Positions 1 to 5,361 of a stretch of 9,782 bases of DNA are shown here, piece after piece (within the stretch, counting starts at the first letter, position 1; each line of letters begins with the position of its first letter). A program made the position numbers and the translations under genes. The stretch spans positions 1 to 9,782 of the forward strand of contig CANJSR010000161.1 of the NCBI GenBank assembly GCA_947476855.1, given 5' to 3'. The DNA is from Acetobacteraceae bacterium (GTDB lineage: Bacteria; Pseudomonadota; Alphaproteobacteria; Acetobacterales; Acetobacteraceae). The notes below the pieces were generated by a model that was given only the letters and a program-made list of their open reading frames with translations, did no database searches and was not told where the DNA came from.

Positions 1-474
1 ATCGGCGGCTCGCTGGCCAACAACGACCCGACCGCGGACTATCCGGCGGCGGTGCTGGCGCTGGGGGCGACGATCAAGACCGATCGCCGGTCCATCAGCG
101 CCGACGACTACTTCCAGGGCATGTTCACCACGGCGCTGGAGCAGGGCGAGATCATCACCTCGGTCGAGTTCCCGATCCCCGCCAAGGCCGGGTATGAGAA
201 GTTCCCGAACCCGGCGTCGCGTTATGCGATGGTCGGCGTGTTCGTGGCCCAGACCGCGGGCGGCGTGCGCGTGGCCGTGACCGGCGCGGGGCAGGGTGGC
301 GTGTTCCGCCATGCCGACATGGAGAAGGCGCTGGCCGCCAGCTTCACGCCTGGCGCACTCGATGGCGTGTCCACGCCGGCCGATGACATGAACAACGACA
401 TCCACGGCAGCGCCGAGTATCGCGCGCATCTGGTGGGTGTGGTCGCCAAGCGGGCCGTCGCCAAGGCGGCGTAG
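1..474 (+). CDS. FAD-binding (medium) subunit of a CoxM/CutM-type molybdenum hydroxylase, C-terminal part
   Basis: The reading frame is open from base 1 to the TAG at 472-474, giving 157 residues; the 5' end lies outside the window. The visible protein opens with IGGSLANNDPTADYPAA, the second FAD-contacting glycine-rich motif of the CO dehydrogenase/xanthine dehydrogenase medium subunit, and continues into the CO_deh_flav_C-type domain (about residues 50-155, including the TTALEQGEIITSVEFPIP stretch). Family members run about 260-290 residues, so roughly the last 55% is present. The subunit passes electrons from the Fe-S subunit to FAD in a three-subunit enzyme (large Mo subunit, medium FAD subunit, small 2Fe-2S subunit). 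The substrate (CO, an aldehyde, a purine or another heterocycle) cannot be told from this subunit. A strong hairpin starts 6 bases after the stop, so this is probably the last gene of its operon. Confidence 0.9.
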   Translation: MGGSLANNDPTADYPAAVLALGATIKTDRRSISADDYFQGMFTTALEQGEIITSVEFPIPAKAGYEKFPNPASRYAMVGVFVAQTAGGVRVAVTGAGQGGVFRHADMEKALAASFTPGALDGVSTPADDMNNDIHGSAEYRAHLVGVVAKRAVAKAA

Positions 475-480
475 CTCTTC

Positions 481-520
481 GGCCGGGGGCCGGAAGGACG
501 GTGTCCTTCTGGCCCCGGCC
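481..520 (+). terminator. Strong hairpin after the CoxM-like gene, likely terminator
   Basis: The arms are 481-499 and 503-520, with a 3-base loop (GGT, 500-502). The stem has one G:T wobble and one bulged G in an otherwise continuous helix of about 18 pairs (outer GGCCGGGG/CCCCGGCC, inner AAGGAC/GTCCTT). It begins 6 bases after the TAG of the upstream gene. No T-run follows, so it is either a terminator lacking the U-tract, common in GC-rich genomes, or a 3'-end stabilising stem. Confidence 0.6.
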
Positions 521-625
521 GGACGGGGTGGTCCGGCGCTTGATGACGCGGTTGCCTAGGAGCCGAGCGATCGGCTATTGGGGAACAAATGATGAACGTT
601 ACGTGATGGCCGAGCCGAACCAAAA

Positions 626-708
626 TTTTCAGACGGTCCAACCCCATGTCCGGTGAGCGCGGCCCTGGGGTTTTTGTATGCGGTAACACCCCATGCACCG
701 TGAGAACC
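626..708. repeat. Structured intergenic repeat, composite copy 1 (subtypes A and B)
   Basis: Two related units stand head to tail. Unit A (626-660) contains GGTCCAACCCCATGTCCGG (from 635). Unit B (671-708) starts TTTTTGTATGCGGT and ends ACCCCATGCACCGTGAGAA plus CC. Both share the plan T-run, ATGCGGT-like half, three variable bases, ACCCCATG half, CCGTGA-like end. In unit B the two halves can pair (GTATG-C-GGT with ACC-C-CATGC), with one C:C mismatch and one wobble. The same composite recurs at 930-1101. No protein-coding meaning is apparent. This is a REP-like element by inference; the family was not identified. Confidence 0.6.
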
Positions 709-760
709 GGGGTGCGCCCGGGGGAAGGGACGGCGGTTCGGCATGGGAACAGGCCTCCGC

Positions 761-884
761 GATACAGCACGGAGAAGCAGGAAGGACGTCACGGAGAACG
801 ACGGAGCGCGTTCGAGCGCCGGCCTGGGATATCCCCCTTCCTCCTCATCCCTCGTGACTCCTCCCTGCTTCTCCGTGCTGAATC
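761..884. repeat. Long inverted repeat (about 34-bp arms), MITE- or REP-pair-like
   Basis: The left arm is 761-795 and the right arm 851-884, separated by 55 bases. The central 14 bases (CAGCACGGAGAAGC left; GCTTCTCCGTGCTG right) are a perfect inverted match. The flanking parts (GATA/GATT outside; AGGAAGGACGTCACG against AGGGAGGAGTCACG inside) match with a few changes. Transcribed, the unit could fold into one long hairpin. It sits between the two composite repeats described at 626 and 930. No transposase or clear target-site duplication was seen. Confidence 0.6.
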
Positions 885-929
885 ACGCAACGACAATCCA
901 GACCGCAGCCCATCCGAAAGGGCACGGTC

Positions 930-1101
930 TTTTTGCGCATGGTCCAACCCCATGTCCGGTGAAACCGCGCCAACCCAGACCAGAGCCTTTTCCTCACCCC
1001 GGCCCGTGCGGCGGATCCCCCCCAACCCAATCCTCCCCCTCATGCGGGGAGGGGGCAGATGGAATTTTGCATGCGGTATGACCCCATGCACCGTGAGAAC
1101 C
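930..1101. repeat. Structured intergenic repeat, composite copy 2 (subtypes A and B, interrupted)
   Basis: Unit C (930-966) shares GGTCCAACCCCATGTCCGG and the following TGA with unit A at 635-656 (22 identical bases). Unit D (1065-1101) shares ACCCCATGCACCGTGAGAA and the following CC with unit B at 688-708 (21 identical bases). In copy 1 the subtypes lie 10 bases apart; here they are separated by about 98 bases that include a separate GC-rich hairpin (1032-1052). In unit D the halves GCATG-C-GGT and ACC-C-CATGC form a 9-step stem with one C:C mismatch around an ATG loop. The order A-B then C-D suggests duplication of a two-part element followed by insertion or divergence. Confidence 0.6.
1032..1052. 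repeat. GC-rich hairpin (CCTCCCC/GGGGAGG)
   Basis: A perfect 7-bp stem, arms 1032-1038 and 1046-1052, loop CTCATGC. It lies between units C and D of the second composite repeat. Short hairpins of this kind are widespread between genes in GC-rich Proteobacteria (from memory, not searched). It could be part of a terminator or a REP-like element. Confidence 0.45.
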
Positions 1102-1186
1102 ATCCCCCAATCCCCGGATCGCCTCCCATGAGGCACCGCCATCAACCGGTTCGACGGCGCCCCCCCCGGATGGCAATAAGGGACCC

Positions 1187-2023
1187 ATGACCGACCTTTC
1201 CCCGCTGACCCTGGCCAACGCCAGCCTGCCGTATCAAGACCCGGCCTTCCCGGGGCAAACCCTCATCCTCCACACCGCCGGCCCCGACCGCCACCGCCCG
1301 GATACCCCGGTCCTGTTCGTCCATCACGGCGTTGCTCGCAATGGTCGGGACTACCGCGACTACTGGGTCGACCATGCCCGCGACCTCGACCTGTTCGTCG
1401 TCTCGATCGAGTTTCCGGAAGCCACTTTCCCGGCCTATCTCTGGTACAATTTCGGCAACCTGCATGCCAAGGACGGCACCGCGAACCCGCGGGAGGCCTG
1501 GAGTTTCGGCATCATCCCCCGCCTGTTCGACGCGATGCGCGCGCAGGGCATCACGACGCGGGAGCGTTATGGGCAGTTCGGCCACTCGGCCGGCGGGCAA
1601 CTGGTGCACCGGATGCTGTCGTTCGGCTACCGCGGCCGGGTCGCCATCGCCGTCAGCGCCAATGCCGGCACCTACGCGATGCCCGACCTGGACATCCCCT
1701 GGCCCTTTGGCCTGGGTGAGACCGAGGTTACCCCGGATCGCCTGCGCGAAATCCTGGCCTTCCCGATCACCGTCATGGCCGGGACCGAGGACACGAAGAC
1801 CACCGGCCGCTTCTTCCCCAAGGGCCCAAGATCGAACCGGCAGGGCGCGACACGGTATGAACGCGCGCACAACTATCTCCGCGCCGGCCAGCAGGCGGCC
1901 GAGGCGCTGGGCGTGACCTGCGCCTGGCGGGTCATCGACGTGGTGGGCGTGGGTCACCAGGGGCGGGGCATGTCGGATGCCGCCGCCCCCCTCATCGCCG
2001 AACGGCTGCACGCGGCGGGGTGA
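1187..2023 (+). CDS. Alpha/beta hydrolase, esterase or PHB-depolymerase-like
   Basis: This is a 278-residue protein with no signal peptide, so probably cytoplasmic. The N-terminal third carries VLFVHHGVARNG (42-53, oxyanion-hole HG region). The nucleophile elbow is GHSAGGQ with Ser134. The acid is most likely Asp202 (or Glu201) in MAGTED, and the catalytic His is His256 in VGVGHQG. All three triad members are in the expected order and spacing, so the gene looks intact. The layout resembles small esterases and PHB-depolymerase-type hydrolases. The substrate is unknown; an ester or thioester hydrolase is the safest reading. An AAGGGA ribosome-binding site (1178-1183) sits 3 bases before this ATG. 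The DUF2336 gene follows 82 bases downstream on the same strand with its own regulatory-looking leader, so co-transcription is uncertain. Confidence 0.85.
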   Translation: MTDLSPLTLANASLPYQDPAFPGQTLILHTAGPDRHRPDTPVLFVHHGVARNGRDYRDYWVDHARDLDLFVVSIEFPEATFPAYLWYNFGNLHAKDGTANPREAWSFGIIPRLFDAMRAQGITTRERYGQFGHSAGGQLVHRMLSFGYRGRVAIAVSANAGTYAMPDLDIPWPFGLGETEVTPDRLREILAFPITVMAGTEDTKTTGRFFPKGPRSNRQGATRYERAHNYLRAGQQAAEALGVTCAWRVIDVVGVGHQGRGMSDAAAPLIAERLHAAG

Positions 2024-2046
2024 TCGGCGCATTCAATCGCGGCGCG

Positions 2047-2061
2047 TTAACCTGGGATTCA
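2047..2061 (+). promoter_or_regulatory. Possible degenerate CtrA-type site upstream of the DUF2336 gene
   Basis: The bases read TTAA, seven bases, then TTCA. The alphaproteobacterial CtrA consensus is TTAA-N7-TTAA, so one base differs. It lies 45 bases before the start codon of the DUF2336 gene. TTAA is rare in this GC-rich DNA, which gives the match some weight, but a single degenerate site is weak evidence. Confidence 0.25.
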
Positions 2062-2079
2062 TCTGTTGGGGGCATCATC

Positions 2080-2095
2080 GGCTGAAACCTCAGCC
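2080..2095 (+). promoter_or_regulatory. Small perfect hairpin just before the DUF2336 start codon
   Basis: GGCTGA, loop AACC, TCAGCC: a perfect 6-bp stem (2080-2085/2090-2095) ending 10 bases before the ATG at 2106. It occupies the place where a ribosome-binding site would be expected, and no Shine-Dalgarno sequence is visible. It could limit translation initiation or be an operator dyad. Confidence 0.35.
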
Positions 2096-2105
2096 ATGGT
2101 GTCCC

Positions 2106-3215
2106 ATGCCCGGATTGCTCTCGACCGCGGATGTTGCCCGCCTTCTCTCCGATCCCTCCGCCGACGCGCGCGCCGACCTGGCCGAACGACTCGGGGGGCA
2201 GGTGACGGGGGAAACCCTCTCGGCCGGCGAACTCGCCATTGCCCAGGACATCGTCCGCCTGCTCGCCCGTGATGTGGAGGTCACGGTCCGTGCCACCCTG
2301 TCCAACAATCTCCGCCACGCCCGCGACCTGCCGCGCGATGTCGCCCTGCGGATGGCCGCCGACATCGAATCGGTCGCTTTGCCGATCCTGGGCGAGTCGC
2401 TCGTGCTGACGGATGAGGACCTGATCGAACTGGTCCGCGGCGGGTCGCCGGAAAAGCAGACCTCGATCGCCAGCCGGCCGCATCTGTCCGAGGTCGTCTC
2501 GGACGTGCTGATCGACCATGCGCATGAGGAAGCGGTGGCGACCCTGATGTCCAACCCCACCGCGCAGGTCAGCGACGCCAGCATGGAAAAGGCGGTGGAG
2601 CGCTTCGCCGACAGCGACCTGGTGAAGGAGAGCATGGTCCACCGCGACAGCCTGCCGATGACGGTCGCCGAACGGCTTGCCGTGCTCGTGTCCCGGCGGC
2701 TGCAGAATCATCTGGTGCAGAACCATGCGATGTCGCCGGCGCTGGCCAGCGACCTGGTGATGCGCGGGCGGGAAGACGCGATCCTGCGCCTGAGCGCCGG
2801 CGCGGATGAGCCGAACCTGCTCCGCATGGTTTCCCAGATGCAGCACACCAAGCGGCTGACGCCGTCCCTGGTGGTGCGGGCGCTGTGCACCGGGGACATC
2901 GCGTTCTTCGAGGCGGCGATGGCGGCCTTGGCCGGGATTTCCGTCGACAATGCCCGGTTGCTTGTCCACGACCCGGGCGGGAACGGGCTTCTGTCGCTGT
3001 ATCGCAAGGCCGCGATGCCGGCGGCCCTGCTGCCGATGGTCCGCGCGGCGGTGGAGGTCGTGGACGAGACCCGGCTGGATGGGCAGGCGCACGACCTGGA
3101 ACGGTTCCGGACGCGTGTCATCACACGTGTCCTGACGCAGGAGGACGCGCCGGCCGATCCGGGCGACTCCGATTACCTGCTGGAAAAGCTGGGGGACATG
3201 CTGATGGCGGCTTGA
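2106..3215 (+). CDS. DUF2336 family protein
   Basis: The protein has 369 residues from the ATG at 2106. The open frame extends upstream to 1977, but that part overlaps the previous gene and encodes arginine-rich nonsense, whereas MPGLLSTADVARLL from 2106 looks like a real N-terminus. The protein is soluble, helical and rich in Ala/Leu/Arg/Asp, with no signal peptide or membrane span. The region from about residue 70 to 200 (including LPILGESLVLTDEDLIELV and the following RGGSPEKQTSIASRPHLSE) matches my memory of PF10098 (DUF2336). This helical, HEAT-like family is found in Alphaproteobacteria and its molecular function is not established. Length is normal for the family and no frameshift is seen. 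A degenerate CtrA-like box and a hairpin lie directly upstream. The next plus-strand gene is about 300 bases away beyond structured repeats, so this is probably the end of the transcript. Confidence 0.85.
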   Translation: MPGLLSTADVARLLSDPSADARADLAERLGGQVTGETLSAGELAIAQDIVRLLARDVEVTVRATLSNNLRHARDLPRDVALRMAADIESVALPILGESLVLTDEDLIELVRGGSPEKQTSIASRPHLSEVVSDVLIDHAHEEAVATLMSNPTAQVSDASMEKAVERFADSDLVKESMVHRDSLPMTVAERLAVLVSRRLQNHLVQNHAMSPALASDLVMRGREDAILRLSAGADEPNLLRMVSQMQHTKRLTPSLVVRALCTGDIAFFEAAMAALAGISVDNARLLVHDPGGNGLLSLYRKAAMPAALLPMVRAAVEVVDETRLDGQAHDLERFRTRVITRVLTQEDAPADPGDSDYLLEKLGDMLMAA

Positions 3216-3244
3216 ACGGCCAAGTCCGTGGGGGGACAACGTGC

Positions 3245-3395
3245 GGGGCAATCGCCCCCCCGAGCCTGGGCCTTCCCGTCCTGGCCGGGCTCGACCCGGC
3301 CATCGCCCGGGATTCTGGCGGTGGGGATTGCCCGGGATTTTCGAACGCCGGGGGCCCTGGCGATGGTCGGGGCAAGCCCGACCATGACGAAGGGG
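3245..3395. repeat. Cluster of intergenic hairpin repeats after the DUF2336 gene
   Basis: The gap 3216-3518 has no credible gene; it holds a series of short dyads. These are GGGGC-AATC-GCCCC (3245-3258), TGGCCGGG-CTCGA-CCCGGCCA (3282-3302) and ATGGTCGGG-GCAAG-CCCGACCAT (3363-3385). Two direct repeats of GCCCGGGATT lie 25 bases apart (3305-3314, 3330-3339). The pattern resembles the small intergenic repeats common in Alphaproteobacteria, which appear as spurious short proteins in annotations. One or more hairpins may act as terminator of the DUF2336 transcript. The 3396-3518 remainder shows nothing beyond the ribosome-binding site of the next gene. Confidence 0.6.
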
Positions 3396-3518
3396 AGGGC
3401 CAACGCGCCACCCCGCGAGCCCGCCAGGACGAAGTGAGGCCCAACGCGACACCCCTCGACACCCCGTCACCAGACGCGCGAAGTTTCTGGTCCCGCCACC
3501 CGCCTGGAAGGACCCGCC

Positions 3519-4745
3519 ATGACGCCCGAGATCGATGCCGACCGCCTCTGGGACGCGCATATGCGTATCGCCGCCATCGGACCGACGCCCGAGGGCGGCA
3601 GCAACCGGATGGCCCTGACGCCCGAGGATGCGGCCGCCCGCGCGCTGTTGCTGGACTGGGTCCGTCCGCTGGGCCTGCGGGTGGAGCAGGACGCGATCGG
3701 CAACATGTTCCTCCGCCGTCCCGGAACCGATCCGTCGCGCCAGGCCGTCGCGTTCGGCAGCCATCTCGACACCGTTCCGACCGGCGGGCGCTTCGATGGC
3801 GTGTTCGGCGTGCTGGCCGGGTTGGAGGTGCTGCGGGCCCTGCATGACGCCGGTGTGACGACCGCCGCCCCGCTGGAACTGGTCAACTGGATGAATGAGG
3901 AAGGCAGCCGCTTCCGCCCCGCCATGATGGGCAGCCGCGTCTTCGCCGGGGACCTTGCACTTGAGACGGCGCTCTCCACCACGGACGATCATGGCGTGTC
4001 GGTACGGGAGGCGCTGGCTGCCTCCGGCCAGGGCGGTTCCCTGGTCCCCGGACCGCGCGACTGGGCCTGCTGGCTGGAGGGCCATATCGAGCAGGGGCCG
4101 GTGATGGAGGCCACGAACACCGATATCGGCATCGTCACCGGCACGATGCACGCCCGCTACTTCCAGTTGGTCGTGACCGGAGAGCCGAGCCACGTGGGGC
4201 CGACGGTGATGGGGCGGAGAAGGGACAGTCTGGCGGCGGCGGCCGAGGTCATCCTGGCCGTGGAACGGATTGCCCTGGCGGCGGAACCGGGTGGGCGTGC
4301 CTCGGCATCATGGATCGAGAATTATCCGAACGCGCGGGGCAATGTCTCCAACGTCACGCGGCTGCACTGCGATGTCCGCCATGATGAGGCCGCGCGGGCG
4401 ATCGAGATGGAGGCGGCGTTGCGGGCGGAGCTGGCGGCGATCGCGACGCGGCGCGGGGTGACGATCGACGTCGATCCCTACACGACCTTCGGGCCGGTCC
4501 ATTTCGACCCGGCGCTGGGGGCGCTGCTGCGGCGCAAGGCTGGGGACCGGCAGCTCAGCACGCGGGACATGACGGCGGCGGCGGGCCATGACTCGGTGCT
4601 GGTCGCGCCGCATTGCCCGAGTGCCATGCTGTTCATCCCGAGCGTGGGCGGGATCACCCATAATCCGAAGGAGTATTCGACCAAGGAGCAGGTCGCGCTG
4701 GGCGCTCGGGTCCTGCTGGACGCGGTGCTGGAACTGGCGGGTTGA
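3519..4745 (+). CDS. M20-family amidohydrolase (N-carbamoyl-L-amino-acid hydrolase / allantoate amidohydrolase type)
   Basis: This 408-residue protein is of normal length for the hydantoinase/carbamoylase subfamily of M20 metallopeptidases. Its members remove carbamoyl or ureido groups from N-carbamoyl amino acids, beta-ureidopropionate or allantoate, releasing CO2 and ammonia. Metal and catalytic residues are in place: GSHLDTVPTGGRFDG (His82, Asp93), NWMNEEGSRF (Glu127 catalytic, Glu128 metal), LEGHIEQGP (His189) and GGITHNPKEYS (His381). The dimerisation insert lies about 205-320 and includes GEPSHVGPTVMGRRRD. The motif pattern cannot separate carbamoylase from allantoate hydrolase. A GGAAGGA ribosome-binding site (3506-3512) lies 6 bases before the ATG. 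The TGA stop ends at 4745, directly against the stop of the opposing deaminase gene. Cytoplasmic, no signal peptide. Confidence 0.88.
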   Translation: MTPEIDADRLWDAHMRIAAIGPTPEGGSNRMALTPEDAAARALLLDWVRPLGLRVEQDAIGNMFLRRPGTDPSRQAVAFGSHLDTVPTGGRFDGVFGVLAGLEVLRALHDAGVTTAAPLELVNWMNEEGSRFRPAMMGSRVFAGDLALETALSTTDDHGVSVREALAASGQGGSLVPGPRDWACWLEGHIEQGPVMEATNTDIGIVTGTMHARYFQLVVTGEPSHVGPTVMGRRRDSLAAAAEVILAVERIALAAEPGGRASASWIENYPNARGNVSNVTRLHCDVRHDEAARAIEMEAALRAELAAIATRRGVTIDVDPYTTFGPVHFDPALGALLRRKAGDRQLSTRDMTAAAGHDSVLVAPHCPSAMLFIPSVGGITHNPKEYSTKEQVALGARVLLDAVLELAG

Positions 4746-4748
4746 TCA
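4743..4748. other. Exactly abutting convergent stop codons (TGATCA)
   Basis: The TGA of the plus-strand amidohydrolase (4743-4745) and the TGA of the minus-strand deaminase (TCA, 4746-4748) touch without a spacer, forming the palindrome TGATCA. There is no room for a terminator between the genes, so each transcript must read into the other gene before ending. Confidence 0.9.
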
Positions 4749-5213
4749 GATATTGCCCTGTTCGGCCTTTGGAATGACATCGCCGGGCTTGAAATACAGT
4801 TCGGCGCATTGTTTGCCCAGCACGCCGGGGACCACGGGAAGATCATCGCGGAAGGCGTCGCCGATGAAGTCGATCGTGTCCAGATGGCGCGCGTCGAAAT
4901 ACATCTCGTGGACCTGATGGCGTTCGGCGCCATAGACGATGCGGCCGACGCGGGCCCAGATCGCGGCCATCGTACACATGCCGCAGGGTTGCAGCGTCGA
5001 GTACAGCGTCGCACCGCGGAGTTCGGTCGTCGCCCCGCTCTCGGCGGCCCGCCGGATGGCGACGATCTCGGCGTGGGCGGTCGGGTCGTTCTGCAGGGCA
5101 ACCTCGTTGCTGCCCTCGGCGAGGATCGCACCCCCCGCCACGATCACGCAGCCGATCGGTGCCAGGCCCGGCCGCCGTTCGGCCTTGCGCGCCAGATCGA
5201 TGGCGGTGCGCAT
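4746..5213 (-). CDS. Cytidine/deoxycytidylate-type nucleoside deaminase (guanine-deaminase-like)
   Basis: The protein has 155 residues from the ATG at 5213. The frame is open upstream to 5333, but that part overlaps the 25-residue microprotein gene. The preceding residues DLDEHF resemble a family N-terminus, so a non-ATG start slightly upstream is possible. Zinc-site motifs are HAE (His47, Glu49 as proton shuttle) and PCGMC (Cys77, Cys80), the standard CDA-fold set that deaminates a base or nucleoside. The residue before PC is Gln75 (TLQPCGMC), where most relatives have Glu. The C-terminal tail (about 110-155) is longer than in tRNA adenosine deaminases. Its size is close to that of Bacillus-type guanine deaminase. 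It is the last gene of a minus-strand group and lies 59 bases after the microprotein gene, with a 12-bp hairpin between. The ribosome-binding site is weak (GGACGAG, 6 bases before ATG). Substrate unknown. Confidence 0.8.
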   Translation of the reverse strand: MRTAIDLARKAERRPGLAPIGCVIVAGGAILAEGSNEVALQNDPTAHAEIVAIRRAAESGATTELRGATLYSTLQPCGMCTMAAIWARVGRIVYGAERHQVHEMYFDARHLDTIDFIGDAFRDDLPVVPGVLGKQCAELYFKPGDVIPKAEQGNI

Positions 5214-5220
5214 GAAGTGC

Positions 5221-5249
5221 TCGTCCAGGTCCGTGGTGGACCTGGACGA
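5221..5249 (-). promoter_or_regulatory. Perfect 12-bp hairpin just upstream of the deaminase start
   Basis: Arms 5221-5232 and 5238-5249 are a perfect inverted repeat of 12 bp, with a 5-base loop (ACCAC on the minus strand). It ends 7 bases before the ATG at 5213, so the promoter-proximal part of the deaminase mRNA, including its weak ribosome-binding site, would be folded. It may be a terminator/attenuator after the microprotein gene, a translational gate, or an operator dyad. No T-run follows on the minus strand. Confidence 0.55.
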
Positions 5250-5272
5250 TCGGGTCTGGTTGTTCCGGGTGA

Positions 5273-5350
5273 TCAGACGACGCCCAGGAGATACAGGACG
5301 ATCAGGATCGGGATCGGAATGCCGACCAGCCACATCAGAACATAACGCAT
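5273..5350 (-). CDS. 25-residue membrane microprotein
   Basis: The frame encodes 25 residues from ATG (5348-5350) to TGA (5273-5275). It begins MRYVLMWLVG, continues IPIPILIVLY and ends LLGVV, so nearly the whole peptide is one hydrophobic helix with an Arg near the N-terminus and a central IPIPI kink. A strong ribosome-binding site (AAAGGAGA, 5355-5362) sits 5 bases before the ATG and overlaps the last base of the PRC-barrel stop codon; the two genes are 11 bases apart. This is a classic set-up for translational coupling. I recall similar short peptides with the GIPIPI signature in other Alphaproteobacteria, but no function is known to me. It is probably an inner-membrane peptide acting with the PRC-barrel protein or its stress pathway. 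Ordinary gene finders would miss it because of its length. Confidence 0.75.
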   Translation of the reverse strand: MRYVLMWLVGIPIPILIVLYLLGVV

Positions 5351-5361
5351 GATCTCTCCTT

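Larger units (their letters stand above)
475..1186. other. Gene-free, repeat-rich intergenic stretch
   Basis: No credible gene is seen on either strand across about 710 bases. Open frames here are arginine/proline-rich, overlap one another on both strands, and show no family motif. Besides the hairpin at 481-520 and the repeats listed separately, there is a perfect 6-bp stem with a GCGA (GNRA-type) loop at 561-576 (AGCCGA/TCGGCT). The promoter of the alpha/beta hydrolase gene probably lies near the right end, but no clear -35/-10 pair was recognised. The stretch looks like an accumulation site for small structured repeats. Confidence 0.7.

Noticed and set aside
589..606. Five-codon ORF (MMNVT) after a purine-rich GGGGA
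   Set aside because: Too short to judge, with no downstream gene close enough for a leader-peptide role.
556..792. 78-residue minus-strand open frame containing SHGAWGVTAYKNP
   Set aside because: Similar peptides reappear where the nucleotide repeat recurs (near 1080), so the likeness comes from the repeat DNA, not from a protein gene.
1142..2032. 296-residue minus-strand open frame
   Set aside because: Antisense to the alpha/beta hydrolase, which has an intact catalytic triad and a ribosome-binding site; the minus frame shows no recognisable domain.
1992..4193. 733-residue open frame on the minus strand across the DUF2336 and amidohydrolase genes
   Set aside because: It is the antisense shadow of two well-supported plus-strand genes in GC-rich DNA; the translation is His/Arg/Gly-rich with no family motif.
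5214..5333. Upstream extension of the deaminase to the ATG at 5333
   Set aside because: It would overlap the microprotein gene in another frame and encodes Arg/Pro/Asp-rich residues unlike the family N-terminus.
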